A stretch of DNA of 64,000 nt from NCBI GenBank assembly GCA_016617855.1, contig JAECUM010031605.1:1-64000 (forward strand), written 5' to 3'. Positions within the stretch are counted from its first letter, which is position 1, and each line of letters begins with the position of its first letter. The notes under the pieces were generated by a model. It was not told the origin of the DNA, searched no databases, and saw only the letters and a program-made list of their open reading frames with translations. A program made the translations under genes and the position numbers. The DNA is from Megalonaias nervosa (Eukaryota; Mollusca; Bivalvia; Unionida; Unionidae). Below, in pieces: positions 11,206 to 24,022 of the stretch.

Positions 11206-12164
11206 ACGCGGTGGTAATTGTGTGTTTTCAGGAATTACTTGTAATTGTTCACGTACAAATCCACGTTGAGGAGTAGTGGAATCTAGTCTATAGATTGCAG
11301 GTCTACCTGTGGATCTAACCACGCTGGAAATTTTATGTATGGTCACACTCCAGATAGGATCAGCTGCTCTTTTTCTACCCCCTCGAGTTCACCGGGTTCA
11401 TATAAATATCTGACAGTCACATTACCTAACACTGGCTGTTTTGAATAGTGACGTCGTTGTACAGGTATATGTTTCTTTGTAATCGCGACGATGGGTTTCA
11501 TAGAAGTTGCACGAATAATTTCATTATTTAACGCAGCTATCACACTTGGTAATCTTGCAACCCATTCGCGAGATCTCGTATCTGCCTGAATTATTTCCTT
11601 CGCATACTGGTATCCAAATAATCTCTCCACAAGTGTTCGATTAAATCGTTCAACAATTGCCTGATCGCAGTGAATTGCTGTATGTCCTCGTCTGATATTA
11701 ACACTATTTTTTTTCATCAACGATGATACTGCACCAAGAAATTCTTTGCCAGGATCAACCTGTAATAGTTGTAGCCATCGCAGAACACCACGTTGATAAA
11801 TTCGTTCAAACGCAGATGCAACTTCAGCTGCTGTTTTAGTTGATAGCGGCTCTGCTTCCTTGTATCTACTTGCAACGTCAACGACAGTTAACGCGTATTT
11901 GTATGTGCGTAATCGCCGTCTACCAATTTTAATAGTATCGTGTGGTAAAAACAAAATATCTGCTTGATGAACTTCATTGGGAGTACTGACATCAAAATAC
12001 GCGTACTGAATTTTTTTAAGTGGTGGTAGATAGATTTGCCATATTGCCTGTCGTGCTAACAAATTTGCAACAACAACACGTGAAATTTTTGCTGCTTCAG
12101 CAAGTTTACTAATCGCTGCTTTACCTCTCCAATATCCTCTTAGACTATAATAAACCGATTCCAT
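11194..12164 (-). pseudogene. Retroviral-type integrase (no chromodomain), copy A
   Basis: Homolog of the intact 327-codon integrase at 49626-50609. It contains an N-terminal GYWRGKAAISKLAEAAK helix-turn-helix-like region and the DDE-type core: EVHQADILFL, QVDPGKEF and IVERFNRTL. The frame shifts near 11380, separating the last 50 codons (GRPAIYRLDS, then RGFVREQLQV). It would insert the linear element into chromosomes with a short target duplication. Position and orientation are the same as in copy B. Confidence 0.85.
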
Positions 12165-12181
12165 TATAATAGTTATATGAT

Positions 12182-12692
12182 TTAATTACCAGCCCCTAGA
12201 GTTAGTTTACCTTTCATGGCAGATTTTACTAGGAAGCTAGCAAGTTTTTCTCTGAGAGATTTATCAGGTATAGAATTTAACGCATGAATCAACTTCACAT
12301 CTGCGAGGTGCCGTTGTTGTAAATCTTTGCTGTTATACGCAACATCATGAATATGACACGCTTGATCAATTGCGTTTATTGGATACTCTCCAGGTTTTGG
12401 TTGGTCTTGGTTATCGAGTCGGATATCAAGTCGAGTTTCAGGACCACAGTAATTGTAGCCAGACAGATGTTTCTCACCAGGGTATTTAGCCCATGGAGTT
12501 CCTGGTAATTTTCCCAGCGAAGTAGCAATATCACCACCGGATTTTTGTTTTTCGACGAAATAAATCTACATTTGTTTTGGTGCCACATCGCTTACATTTA
12601 CCTGTAAGAGCACGTTTTTTATTTTTAGTTGTCACTGTAGTTAATCCACTAGTTGGCGTAGATGCTCTGCATCGAACGCAATATAAATCCAT
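12182..12692 (-). pseudogene. Zinc-ribbon / parvovirus-type phospholipase A2 protein, copy A
   Basis: N-terminal zinc ribbon (YCVRCR...CKRCG), then a PLA2-like domain with YNYCGPETRL calcium-loop and CHIHDVAY catalytic His-Asp, matching the intact 169-codon protein at 50626-51135. A frame change near 12540 splits the ribbon from the PLA2 part. PLA2 domains of this type help parvoviruses leave endosomes; a similar role here is inference. Start codon lies 13 bases from the divergent ATPase start. Confidence 0.75.
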
Positions 12693-12705
12693 GATATAAA
12701 TCATT

Positions 12706-13425
12706 ATGGATATAATTGACTTCTCAGCGTCACGAGCGCGTGAGCAAGTCAAACATCATCCAGCGCTACCAAATTCTATAAGGATGATAATAATTGGACC
12801 ATCTGGAAGTGGTTAAACACAATTGTTGATTAATCTGATAATGAGATGTCTCAAGTGGAATAAGTTGTATTTAGTGGCACCATCGGTAGATGACCAACGA
12901 TGTTATAAAGCACTTAAGGATTTTAATAAAAAAGCAGCGTCGTTGACCGAAGATGGTAATGATGTTATCAATTTTATTACTGATATTGATGACGCACCAT
13001 CCGTAGATGATCTCGATAGACGTATTAACAACTTAGTAGTATACGATGATGTTATGCTGGACAAACAAACCAATCCAGCTCGGATATTTTCACGAGGTAG
13101 ACATAAAAACACTGATATTATATATGTTACTCAGCGATATACACAAATACCTAAAGTGATCAGAGATAACTGTAATATTTAAGTTGTGTTTAACGGAGTC
13201 GATACACATACTTTGCGAAACATTCATCAGCCTTGGTGTTCAGGGGATATGGATATGATTAAATTAAAAAATTTCTTTGCACAAGCGCAAGCTACCCCAC
13301 ACGGATTTATCACGATAAATTTACATGATCCTCGTTCGCGATATCGTATATGTCTCGATAAAAGTTTTGGTTCACACTACAGAAGCAGAGAGGCTGATGA
13401 CAACACGTGCGTGTGCGCGTCGTAA
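12706..13425 (+). pseudogene. Genome packaging ATPase (FtsK/HerA type), copy A
   Basis: Homolog of the intact 223-codon ATPase at 51148-51819. The P-loop reads GPSGSG and is then cut by a TAA (12814) exactly at the catalytic lysine codon. Walker B is LVVYDD. A second stop follows near 13180. The natural stop seen in copy B is missing, so the frame runs into the terminal inverted repeat. The encoded motor would translocate DNA into the capsid. Confidence 0.85.
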
Positions 13426-13628
13426 ACGAACACGCCTGAAATTTAAAAAAAAAATAGCGCGGGGTAACAAAAAAAGCTAATTGGATCTGTTTCCCGTTGT
13501 ATGGGAATATGATCGGTTAAGGCTTCGGTTTGAGGTTATTGACCTTATTTTTTAGCCTTCGTAGGAACCTTTCTTTTCGGTTAAATCTCTAATTAAAAAA
13601 GTTGTAGGGTTCAGCCTCTCTGCTTGCT
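13381..13628. repeat. Right terminal inverted repeat of Polinton A
   Basis: About 248 bp homologous to the ends of copies B and C. The outer end is CTCTCTGCTTGCT and the inner end AGAAGCAGAGAGGCTGATGA, which are inverted versions of each other. A shared core includes GCCTTCGTAGGAACCTTT. The CT-3' end fits the AG...CT termini known for Polintons. Confidence 0.8.
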
Positions 13629-13659
13629 GTACATTACTCGCAACCAAAGTTATATAACT

Positions 13660-14490
13660 GGTCGCTGTAATTTTAGTTAGAAGGATCAGCGCAAAGTCAG
13701 CCCTTGAAATTATGGATCGTTAGATCAGCATAGACACTGGTTTGGTTTGATCTGCATGATCTGAGTTTACTCTTAGAATTATAGATAGAAGAATGAGCTT
13801 TAACCCTGATCTGGTCTTCCAGATAGAACGATCAACGTAGACTCTTATCTGATCTTCCAGTATATTATGTAGCAGATCTGTGTCTAATCTGTTCGCTTGA
13901 TTATAGATAGAAGGGTCAGCGTAGACTCTGACCTGATCTGTCAGTATAATATATGCCAGCAGATCTTGATCTAAATGGTTTGCTGGGAAATATAGATAGA
14001 AGGATCAGGGTTAACTCTGATCTGAATTGTCTGTACAGTATATACCGGGAGACACGCGCTTGAAATTATAGATCGGTGGATCAGCGTTGACTGATCTGAT
14101 CTGATCTGCCAGCAGATCTGAGTCTACGCTATTGGCCTGAAATTATAGATAGAGAATTGACTCTGATCTGATTTGTCGGTGGAATATGTGCCGATAGATA
14201 AAAGCATAGATATATCAACATAGACTATTATCCTATCTTCCAGTATATTGTGTAGTAACAGATCTGCGGTCTAAGCTGTTCGCTTAATTGTATATTGAAG
14301 CTGTTCGCTTAATTGTAGGTAGAAGAATCAGCGTCGGCTCTCATCTGATGTTTGAATAGAATATGTGACGGAAAATCTGGGTCGCTTGAAGTTATCAACA
14401 AAAAAAAATCAGCTTGGAATCTGGTCTGATGTGTTAGTACAATATGTTCAGGTCATAGCTGTTCACCTGATATTATAGATAGATGTGAAA
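13660..14490. repeat. Diverged tandem satellite
   Basis: Phrases such as TTATAGATAGAAGGATCAGC, GACTCTGATCTGATCTG and CAGTATAATATGTGCC recur irregularly every 75-130 bases across about 800 bp. No coding signal. Confidence 0.65.
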
Positions 14491-15429
14491 TATTGTATTT
14501 TTCTATTCTTCCCCGCCCCAATTAACAACATAAAGTGGTTTAATGGTAGAATTACTACATTGTGGAGACGTGCTTCTCGGGAAAAAAAAAAAACAAAAAA
14601 AAAAAAACCGCAGGTTTTTTGTTGTTAAAATCAAAGCAAACTTCTTCATAAGTTCAGTTATCGCAATACTTTACTCGATAGAAATACACACATACACGAG
14701 CACAAAAAGATAAGAAATTCATGTAGGAAGTTATGTTTTAATTCCAGATCATTACTCAAGGATGTGAGACAAGCGCGAAAGTCTGGGCGTGAGTGTGGGG
14801 CGATGTTTGCTCAGTACAATATTAATGTATTTAAAAATAATGCCACATAAAGATATTCACAATAGAGTACAATATTAATGTATATAAAAATAATGCCACA
14901 TAAAGATATTCGTAATACAGCAGATATCGTTCCGCTTTCCAAAGCACTAATTGACATTTTAGGATGTCGAATTTGTGTGCCATACCAAATTGTACTTGTT
15001 CTCCGTACATATCAACCTAATTTAATTTTATAACATGGTCAGATACGTATTTTGGGGGTGGGGGTGGATTTCATGATTAAATAGTATAGCTTGGACTCAG
15101 GTTTTTAGTGTACAGTGGAAATCAATCAATAAATCAATAAATTAATATATTAATTTGTCTGTCAATCTTCGTGCATGCCTAACTGCCTGTCTGTATATTT
15201 ATGTGTGGTTTGTATATATTTTTCAGTACAAGTTTGTAACTCCTCTAACGTCCATGGTCGTGTCGAAGCCACAGACTCGAGGCCAGGGAACCAGCAACCT
15301 TGAGTATTCAACACACTATGAGGATGAAACGAAATCAAAGTCTTTTCGAGGTACGTATAGTCAGATAACCCATCATATAAATAAAAGAGGACAATATATT
15401 TTTGCTTTGTTACCTTTTGTCTATTTTTT

Positions 15430-15800
<371 letters not shown>

Positions 15801-16745
15801 CATTTCCGTTCTAAAGGAGTCATTTATTTTCCATTTGCTTACACTTACTTATCATATATGAGTAAACTATCGTGTAGAGCAAAGTTTGTTGAATCAATGG
15901 GAAAGTATGTGTTTTCAATGATGATCAGAATATGAAATATTATCTTGAAGTTGCACGACAAATATCACACTCATTTTAATTCTCAGGCTGGAACAAATTT
16001 TTCTTTAATTTTCATACATAATGTGGCTGTATATTTGCATCTAAGACACGTTTGATCTTTTATGATTAATATACTTGTATATGTTTAGTTAGTTGTATGG
16101 ATCATGCAGTGTGAAGTAAAGATTTCTTATAACATCTTGCAGGCTTTATTACTATAGTTATAGGAAGCGCTATAAAATGTGCATCATATAGGAAAAGAGG
16201 AATATTCTGAGAAAATAAGCTTGAAAATACAGATTTATCAGACGCTCTTTTAATAGTTTTGGAAGATGTGGAGGCTTTATATTGAGATCAATAAATCAAA
16301 AGCAAGCATGACTACATGCATCCCAAACAAAATCAGTAATATTTATTTAGTAATTGGCGACTAATTACTGAATGTAATTTGCAAAATTAGCATCTACTTG
16401 AATAGTAAATATAATACAGTGGTTTTGATGATTTATTGCATGAAGATCAAAAAGGGATTTATTTCTGGCACATTTTGTTCGCGAAAATTTAGAATTAAAT
16501 GTAATACTATAAATGACATTGTAAGCAAAATATTCCAGATCTTACACTGCCGACTGAATTCTAGAAGGCGTTTTAAAAATTTTCTGAAAATTTATAGATA
16601 AAAATTTCTGATTGGGATTCAGTACTAATATGTAAAAAAGGTTTTTGGTAGAAGAGAGCTAATTCATGCATGTTGCATATAAATGTAAATCATTTGTAGT
16701 TTAAAACGAAGTCGTAGACAAGGATATCAAATTTCTCTTTACATA

Positions 16746-16790
<45 letters not shown>

Positions 16791-17930
16791 CAGGTTCTTG
16801 TGAAAAATGATAAGAAATAACAATGAATTAAAAGATTTACCTTAATAATGCTGAAAATAAAATTAATTCATTATGTTGAAGATGTTCAGGTATTCAGATA
16901 TCTTTTTGAACTACATTAGAATGGTAATTTTTTATTTCATGTCAGAAGTATAAAAACGATGCAGAAAAGACAAGAGCAGTTTAGACTGGAACATTATCGA
17001 AAACAACTGTAAGATTTTGCCATGAGATTTATTTAGATTGGGGTCAAAGACCTTTTAATATATTAGGCGTAATTTTTTAAAGACTAGTATAATATAATTG
17101 GGATTCCAATTAAGAGATTGTCGTTTTTAAAATTATTTGGAATTCAGGGTCAGATCGTATTAAAGGACAGAATATAAGCATTGAGGTTTGAGGATGGTTA
17201 TAATTAAAGATGTTATTGAAGAATTTAATGTATTATGGTGAGAAAAGCCATGAAACTCAAAAATAAATCCTTAACTGTATCGCGATTAGATTTCTTAAAA
17301 TACTTTCGTATCATATATAAATCACTAATGAAAATAGTAGCAACAAGTTATAGTAAAATGGTCTAGAATTTATTAAGTAGTACTTCAACCAATATGACAT
17401 AATTAAAAATGTTAGGACTACAGAAGTTCTGTGTAAAGATTGACATGTAAACACATATCAGTATTTGATGCAGAGATAAACAATCTAAACAAATCAGACA
17501 TGTGTCATATGTGTCATGAATTGTGTTGCACCCAAAAAGTCATCATAACAAGATGTGTCCAGTGACTAATGACTAGTGACTAATTGTGGAAAGAGTATGT
17601 TTGTACTAAATTAGATGGAGACTAATTACAATAACTTTTTATTTCATCGTTTTGAATATAGACCATGCAATAATACGAAATTGTTGTGTCATGCGGATTC
17701 ACGATTTCTTTAGTAACATCTTTATGGGACTTTCGCTCCCTTTTCCCCATTTGAACACTGACCAGTCAACACAGTCTCTATCCCCCATGACTTGGCAAGC
17801 AAACGACATAAAATGCGCAACCATTAATTATTAATTCCAAGCATCAGAGTGCAGTTTTTGAGGAAGCTACCCTGACTGGGGGCCGCAATTTCTTTTTTAC
17901 CGACTTTCAGCAAGTTTTCGACAAACTAGT
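15801..17930. other. AT-rich host intergenic DNA with (TG)n
   Basis: About 2.1 kb with no ORF that looks coding and no recognised repeat apart from a (TG)n microsatellite at about 16749-16789. Confidence 0.6.
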
Positions 17931-18234
17931 ATCCCGACATAGAAAACCAAATCCAAAAAAAAACAATAACCAAAACATGAAAACCAAACACAAATACCGA
18001 ATGATAAAGCAAGCACGAAGACACGGAATCCAAAATACCAAATGCACATACCATCACACCAAATCCAAAAACCAGACGCAAAGACACCGAAACCAAATAC
18101 CAAATACCTGTTCCAAAAACCAAAACCAAAAACAAAGCCATCGAAGCAAACATAACCCAAGGCCATCGACGCAAACAACAGAAATCCAAAACTCGCCCGA
18201 CTATACAACAAACAATTGGATAAATACTACTGCA

Positions 18235-18320
<86 letters not shown>

Positions 18321-18365
18321 GTGTGTGTGTGTGTGTGTGTGTGTGTGAAGAGAGAGAGAGAGAGA
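17931..18365. repeat. CAAAAC-rich tract plus (AT)n(GT)n(AG)n microsatellite
   Basis: 17931-18200 is strand-biased (A/C rich) with recurring ACCAAATACC and CCAAAAACCA phrases. It runs into (AT)n at 18237-18318, (GT)n to 18347 and (AG)n to 18365. Confidence 0.75.
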
Positions 18366-19119
18366 ATTGAAAACAAAGTAGCTCCAAAATCTCTGGGAAC
18401 TGTACAAACCACATATGCACTACAAAATATCATAATAGATGCATGCCAACTGCAGATGCTTGCGTCCCAACAATATATGCTACATTCCAAAGTGTGGGTC
18501 TTCGTGCGCGAAAATCAGTATCACTACATATACTCCAAGAAAACGCATTCGAAAGCAATCTGGTACCGGACATCTTCACCGTCGACCATCTACAAGAGCA
18601 CGAGAGTCGCATACATTTGCAGCCGCTGCAGGACGTGTTTGCCCAGCAATGGCTGTTTCGTACTTGTACTGGCTAGAGCGTCTAGGTCTTATAAATTTTG
18701 CATAAGCTGGTAGATCGGTATTGCCAGATCTTTGCACATCATTTGGACATGCTTTTCCTTTGTCTATGCTATCAGCGCAGTACTTTCATCATTCTTTTTC
18801 GTATGCGTTGTACGCATTGCAACCAGTTTGCATCGCATAGGTGCTAAACACACCATGATCGCCCAATCGTTCCAACTAGTGTAGAGAAAGCAGAAGCCAT
18901 ACACTGGATTTCCTGATCGTTTGTTCGCTGTTACACAATTGCATAAACCAAATGGTTCGGGGTTTACCTCGAAATATGGTTGTTGTATATTTGTGGCAGA
19001 TGTAGTCTCCTTGTAGCATTTTGCGTTTGGTGGTACTTCCACTCTTTGGATTTGGATTCCCATCACTTCTGCAATATGGTCCATGTAGCCCACGTGTATC
19101 GAAGGATTCGGCAAGCATG
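18366..19119. other. Host sequence, no gene recognised
   Basis: Several short overlapping ORFs occur on both strands, none with a recognisable motif. Could be part of an unknown dispersed repeat. Confidence 0.4.
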
Positions 19120-19375
19120 CATATACAATATTCGATATTGAATTACCACACTTAATATTACCACATTAAACGGCAGAATAATTATACTTAATATTACCAC
19201 GCATTAAAAATAGACCACGTATTAATGTCGAATAATCATGCTTAAAATTGCCACATAACAAAGGTTGAATTATATCACTTAATATTACCTTATTAAAGGT
19301 AACATTTTGACACTTAATACTGGCACATATTAAAGTTTGCATAACCACGCATAATATTACCACATAGTAAATGTA
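19120..19375. repeat. Degenerate tandem repeat based on CTTAATATTACCAC
   Basis: Six or seven imperfect copies of a roughly 35-40 base unit containing CTTAATATTACCACATTAAA. Non-coding. Confidence 0.65.
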
Positions 19376-19535
19376 GAATTAGCAGTCGTTCCCAGTTAGT
19401 CTAATGCTATCAGATCGCACTTTCAAAGTTTCACTTGTAGGGTTACTTTATTTTCGACAAAAGGGTTAAGTTCAGTTTTTGTCTTCAGACTGTCGAGACA
19501 TTTAGGACAATATGTACGAATCTTTGAGTGACTTG

Positions 19536-19765
19536 AGTAGTAAGCTAATAGGCAGATGCTAAACCAAAAGCGGATTCTAGACCAGAGACACCCACCCCTT
19601 CAAAATAAATATATTCTGATATTTTTTTTCACCACCTCAGAGACCCCCTCTCCTAATAAAAACCCACCCTCATCCAAATTTCAGTATGCTAGGAGACGGA
19701 TCTTAAACAAAAAGCGGATTCTGGACCAGAGCTCCAACTCCCCATTCTGGACCAGAGCTCCAACT
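19536..19765. repeat. Dispersed repeat R, uninterrupted copy
   Basis: Positions 19536-19680 match the reverse complement of 52095-52240 nearly base for base, up to the point where Polinton B begins. It continues past that point here (CAGTATGCTAGG...). It also has internal copies of GCGGATTCT-GACCAGAG. It therefore shows what the site occupied by Polinton B looked like before insertion. Confidence 0.8.
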
Positions 19766-19930
19766 TCCCCAGTAAAAAAAAAAATATTTGTGTACCTTAT
19801 AAATTAGGCATTTTTGTTTTGGGGGAGTTATATCTCTAATTCAGGACCTGTCAATATATTTACTGCTTTTTATTGTTATTTTTTAAAGTTTGGACAAAAT
19901 TTCATATTGAACAATGAAATATTATATAAT

Positions 19931-20227
19931 ATGGGTTATTATCCGTCACCAATAAGACATGTTGGATTTGATCTAACAAACAGATTTTGTAAGAGATTTG
20001 ATTCAATAAAATCAGCCTCAAGTTAAACTGGCATAAAACGTAAAATAATAAGTGACTGTATTAAAAAAGTTGGTTACCATATATCACCAAAATATAGGTC
20101 AGTATGGTTATTCGCAACTGAAAATGACGAACGAATAAGAGGTTGTTCAGATGATTTGATGACATTTATTGACAATATGGTTGATATTTTATTTGATAAT
20201 GATACTTCTAAAGCTATACAAAATTAA
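19931..20227 (+). pseudogene. Small Polinton D ORF, unknown function
   Basis: A 99-codon frame starting MGYYPSPIRHVGFDLTNRF with one internal TAA near codon 32, then KRKIISDCIKKVGYHISPKY and an acidic C terminus. The last 14 bases overlap the 3' end of the next gene on the other strand. It marks the leftmost recognisable part of Polinton D. Confidence 0.5.
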
Positions 20228-20724
20228 ACATCTGCTGTTGTAACCATATTTTATGATAATCTTTTTCAAACCTGCTGATTCTCATTGGTAGTATATCCGT
20301 CAACATACTATCAATAATACGAAACTCGCGTATTAAATCGTCCATATCATATTTTACACCTCGCAAGTAAGATCGTATCTGATCAAATAATTTTTTGTAA
20401 GTTATACTTGCTGTTTTACAAGAATTATTTTTTTGTTTCAAGTTTGGGTTCAATCTTCTTACATGCTGTTGAAAGAGAGACACCGAAACCAGATATTATT
20501 AACAAAAACGGATTCAATAATGCTCCACTTGAGATTTTGCCAGAGCTAGTCATTAACAATGGTAAATATGATATTACTCGAAGTATTCTACGGTAGTATT
20601 TATAACATTCTTTTACACACCAGAGGTTTTTATGATAAAATTTATAATATTGCACTAGAGCGTCAACATCTTGTTTTGGAATTTCTTCTGATATGTGATT
20701 GAAATCTATTATTTGTTTTTTCAT
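20214..20724 (-). pseudogene. Hydrophobic Polinton D protein
   Basis: About 165 codons in two frames that switch near 20450. The first part has a basic/aromatic N terminus and a hydrophobic segment (ISYLPLL...NPFLLIISGFGVSLSTA), probably membrane inserting. The second part is helical with DDLIREFRIIDSML. Small membrane proteins of this sort occur in Polintons but I cannot name the family. Confidence 0.5.
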
Positions 20725-20735
20725 TATACAATATT

Positions 20736-22040
20736 TTATACAAAGACAAAAGTTCTAGCACCAACAATTGAATCGAGAAACTTGCGGAATTTATTATTTT
20801 TAGGATCAGCTATAAACTCTCTATATTTATCATAAACATCTGACGAAGTATCATTATATCGTTCATCTGTTAGTATATATTGTTTCTTTAACCAAGCGTA
20901 TGAATCAAAACTATTTCCTACTTCACTCTCATACAAATCTGTTTTATTCACAAAATTACTGTAATCGATTTCTGTTTCATCAATATACCCTAAAACTAAG
21001 CTCAACTGATCTAACGTGAAATTTTTGAGAACAAGATGTTGTCTGATAATTGCATATGTGACTACGAAATTTGCTAGCATTAATTTCTTAAGCTTATCTA
21101 GTGCACTTGTAAGAAGACCAACAGCAGAAGCTACTTTTAACATTAATTTTTCATATGGTGTTGTGAGTATTGTTTTAATTTCGTTGTAATAATTTCGTAG
21201 TGACAATTGTCTAGAGTACTGGATTGATGGGAATGGAACATCGTCTTCTTCACTTATATCATAATAGGAATCAGACTTTACTTCCAACTTTGTTTGACTG
21301 ACTTCTTCAAAAAACTTTTCTCGCTCATCATCACTAATATTACTAATTTCATCGTCTAAAGTTTTGATTATCTTTAGAGACTTGTTAACAATAATCGGAT
21401 CAAATTCTGGGTCTTTTTTTACGTATCATTGGCAAAATTGCATTTGCGTATACTTTAATAATTAACTCTGCGTCTGACGTCATCGTAACGATTTTAACCA
21501 AGGTTTCTTTGTCATGGTAGTACATTCCGAGATACTTAAAAATATCTCGTTTTGGAAAACTATCATATAACTTTTTGTTTCTTTTTATTCTCATTTTTTT
21601 ATTTTCCGCTAGTTTGTCAAGACGAGTATGATTTTCGTTTATTCGTCTTTCCTCCAGTGTTCTTCCACTATAAACTCGTGCTTTTATTAAATCTGATTTT
21701 ATTATCAAATTTATGTTATACCAATCAAGCTCGAGTAATATTTTTTAAAGTATAATTTCAACTTGTTTTTGTTCTTCTAGACAATCCTCAGGATGACAGT
21801 ATCTGCTTATAATATCAAAGTTTTCTATTGCTTTTTCAGTTGTGGTCCTCGCCTATGCATAACGCGAATAAAATCAGCAAAATTTTCTGGCAATGTTGGA
21901 TTGTTTAATGATTCGATGCCAAGTTTTTTCAAACTTTGTAGCATTTTTGCTATTTCATTAACGGCTCCAACATCTTTATCAGGGTTTAAAATATTATCAT
22001 AAAATTCTCTTGCAACGGTTATAATTGGAGGCTCTGACAT
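20736..22040 (-). pseudogene. Large unknown Polinton D protein, about 435 codons
   Basis: Four segments line up head to tail on the minus strand: MSEPPIITVAREFYDNILNP at the start, HPEDCLEEQKQVEIIL before a TAA near 21745, KARVYSGRTLEERRINENHT, and a C-terminal half starting ISDDEREKFFEEV and ending VGARTFVFV. Frame changes occur at A-runs near 21820 and 21415. The joins are supported by uninterrupted codon continuity on each side. Highly charged, helical, no recognised domain. Probably a lineage-2 specific virion or replication protein. Confidence 0.5.
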
Positions 22041-22057
22041 TATTTTATAACACTAGA

Positions 22058-23328
22058 TTAAATTTGATCATCAAGTGTATATATTTGAAATGCTGTCATC
22101 AGTCCTGGAAATGGATGTTCAGCAGCTAAAACATTAACTCGAAAATATAAGTACTTGTTACCAGTGTTTTCTGTCGGGATTTAAAATATTGTGTTATTGA
22201 AATGTAAGTGTCTGTTGTGCTATACAATGTTGTCCAGTCGATACCTTCATTTGATCCTTCCAATTTCCAATTATAAATTCGACCAACACTAGAGTTTAAT
22301 CGACCTCGCAAATGAAATTGCCAAATAACAACTGCAGTGGGATATTTAATTTTAATCCAAAAGTTTTCAACTTCTCCGTTGGTCGCCCACTTATGTCTAT
22401 CAGAGAAAGCGTAATAAGGATAATTTTCAAGATAATATGTTGATGCGCTTACCTCAAACCCAACTCGATTGTCAGTTGCTTTATAAAGTGTTGGAATATA
22501 CACAACATTGCTTTTAGTTTGTTTTGTACCACTAGACAGACTGTCAACATACGCTTTATTTGTCAGATCATTATAGTTAACTGGAACATATGTCGTAGTT
22601 ATTTTTTTGTCTCTCATGTTTATGTTACCTGACATTGGTCCACCAGATTTTTTAAGGTATGGAGCAAGTTCTTCTTTTAACTGAGCATAACTGATAGCAT
22701 CAGCATCATTAGCTGGTGGTGAGGTTGTTGGTAATCCAGTTATTTTTGAATTTGACATAAACAGGTTACCTGTCATTGTGTCACCGGATTTGTTAAGTTT
22801 ATTATCGTCAACAGATTTTAGTTGTGCATAACTTACAGCTTGTGTTTGATTTAAGTTTTCTGGCGGATATGCAGTCTCTAAATTTATAATTTTTTTCCTG
22901 ACATGTTGATATTACCTATAACCGTTCCACCGACTTTATCAAGTTTGTTATCATCCACATACCTCAACTGAATAACTTACCGCTTGCGTATAATGTAAGT
23001 TTGCTGGTGTATACCTGGTCTCCAAGTTTATTATTTTTTTTTCTGACATATCTAAGTTGCCGCTTAAAGTTCCTCCTGTCAATGATAGTTTATTATCATC
23101 GACGGATTTTAGTTGTGCATAACTAACAGCTTGGATATCAACAACATTTATTGGTGGATACACTGTTTCTAAACCTAGTACTCGTTGATCTGACATAAAC
23201 AGGTTTTCCGTCATTATGTCGCCGGATTTTTTCAGGTAACCTGATAAATCAATCTTGCCGTTTGTTATCATTGTACTTACAGCCAACGAATCTCCTATTG
23301 ATGTTCCAAATTTTGTATAGTAGCTCAT
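22058..23328 (-). pseudogene. Fibre protein with repeats and galactose-binding-like head, Polinton D
   Basis: About 420 codons. The N-terminal half has five to six repeats of about 35-45 residues of the form G-x-M-T-G-N-L-x-M-S-x-x-K-I-x-x-L with YPP and QAVSYAQLKSVDDNKL, like phage fibre shafts. The C-terminal 150 residues (YYAFSDRHKWATNGEVENFW, then IYNWKLEGSNEGIDWTTLY and YFRVNVLA) look like an F5/8 type C (discoidin) carbohydrate-binding fold. Frame changes occur near 22960 and 22140. Attachment function is inferred. It shares repeat style with the lineage-1 fibre at 41724-42810. Confidence 0.65.
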
Positions 23329-23398
23329 TATTTATTTAATAAACATAAAATTGTCAACATTAGTCAGTTTAATATAACATAAAATTATATAACAAAAA

Positions 23399-24022
23399 AT
23401 GGCAAAATCGTCGATATTAAATTTTGATACAGAGCGCTTGGTGAAACATAAACATAACAATGAACTTCCAGATTGTCATTATCTTATTGTTGGACGAACT
23501 GGATCAGGAAAAACAAATTTGCTAATGAATTTACTTCTTGGTGATTATTTTAATTACGATCGAGTTTATATTTACACAATTAATCCACAACAAGATAAGT
23601 ACGAGCTACTAAGCAAATATAATGACAAACTTCGTGAAGATCTTGATGCTGGCGAAGATTTTTTTATTATCACACAACCAGAAGATCTTGTTCCAGTTAA
23701 TCAACTTGATTCAGATGAACATAAGATAGTAGTTTTTGACGTTATTCCGCTAAATAATGTAGAAATGAACAAAATAAGATCGTATTTTTCCCTGTCGCGA
23801 AATAAAAAATGTAATTCTGTTTATCTCGCCCAAGGTTTTTATAATGTTGACAGATTTATCAGACGAAATACTGGTTGTTTTATATTATTTCCGGGACTGG
23901 ACAATGTTGACGTTAGAAATATCGCGAACGAGCAATGCGGAGACGTAACAAAAGATAAATTTATCGAATTTTGTCATAAGGCGACAGCGGATAAATATAA
24001 CTTTTTCTTATTTGATAACTAA
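23399..24022 (+). CDS. Genome packaging ATPase, Polinton D
   Basis: Intact 207-residue FtsK/HerA-superfamily ATPase. Walker A is GRTGSGKT (residues 32-39); Walker B region is HKIVVFDV. A conserved SRNKKCNSVYLAQGF segment corresponds to the GRHKNTDVIYVTQRY of the lineage-1 enzyme. It would pump DNA into the capsid. Preceded by an AT-rich stretch and divergent from the fibre gene 70 bases away. ATG chosen as the only one before the conserved NFD motif. Confidence 0.88.
   Translation: MAKSSILNFDTERLVKHKHNNELPDCHYLIVGRTGSGKTNLLMNLLLGDYFNYDRVYIYTINPQQDKYELLSKYNDKLREDLDAGEDFFIITQPEDLVPVNQLDSDEHKIVVFDVIPLNNVEMNKIRSYFSLSRNKKCNSVYLAQGFYNVDRFIRRNTGCFILFPGLDNVDVRNIANEQCGDVTKDKFIEFCHKATADKYNFFLFDN

Noticed and set aside
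17897..18490. Several ORFs over 80 codons on both strands
   Set aside because: All cross the (AT)n(GT)n(AG)n block or the low-complexity CAAAAC tract; no coding character.
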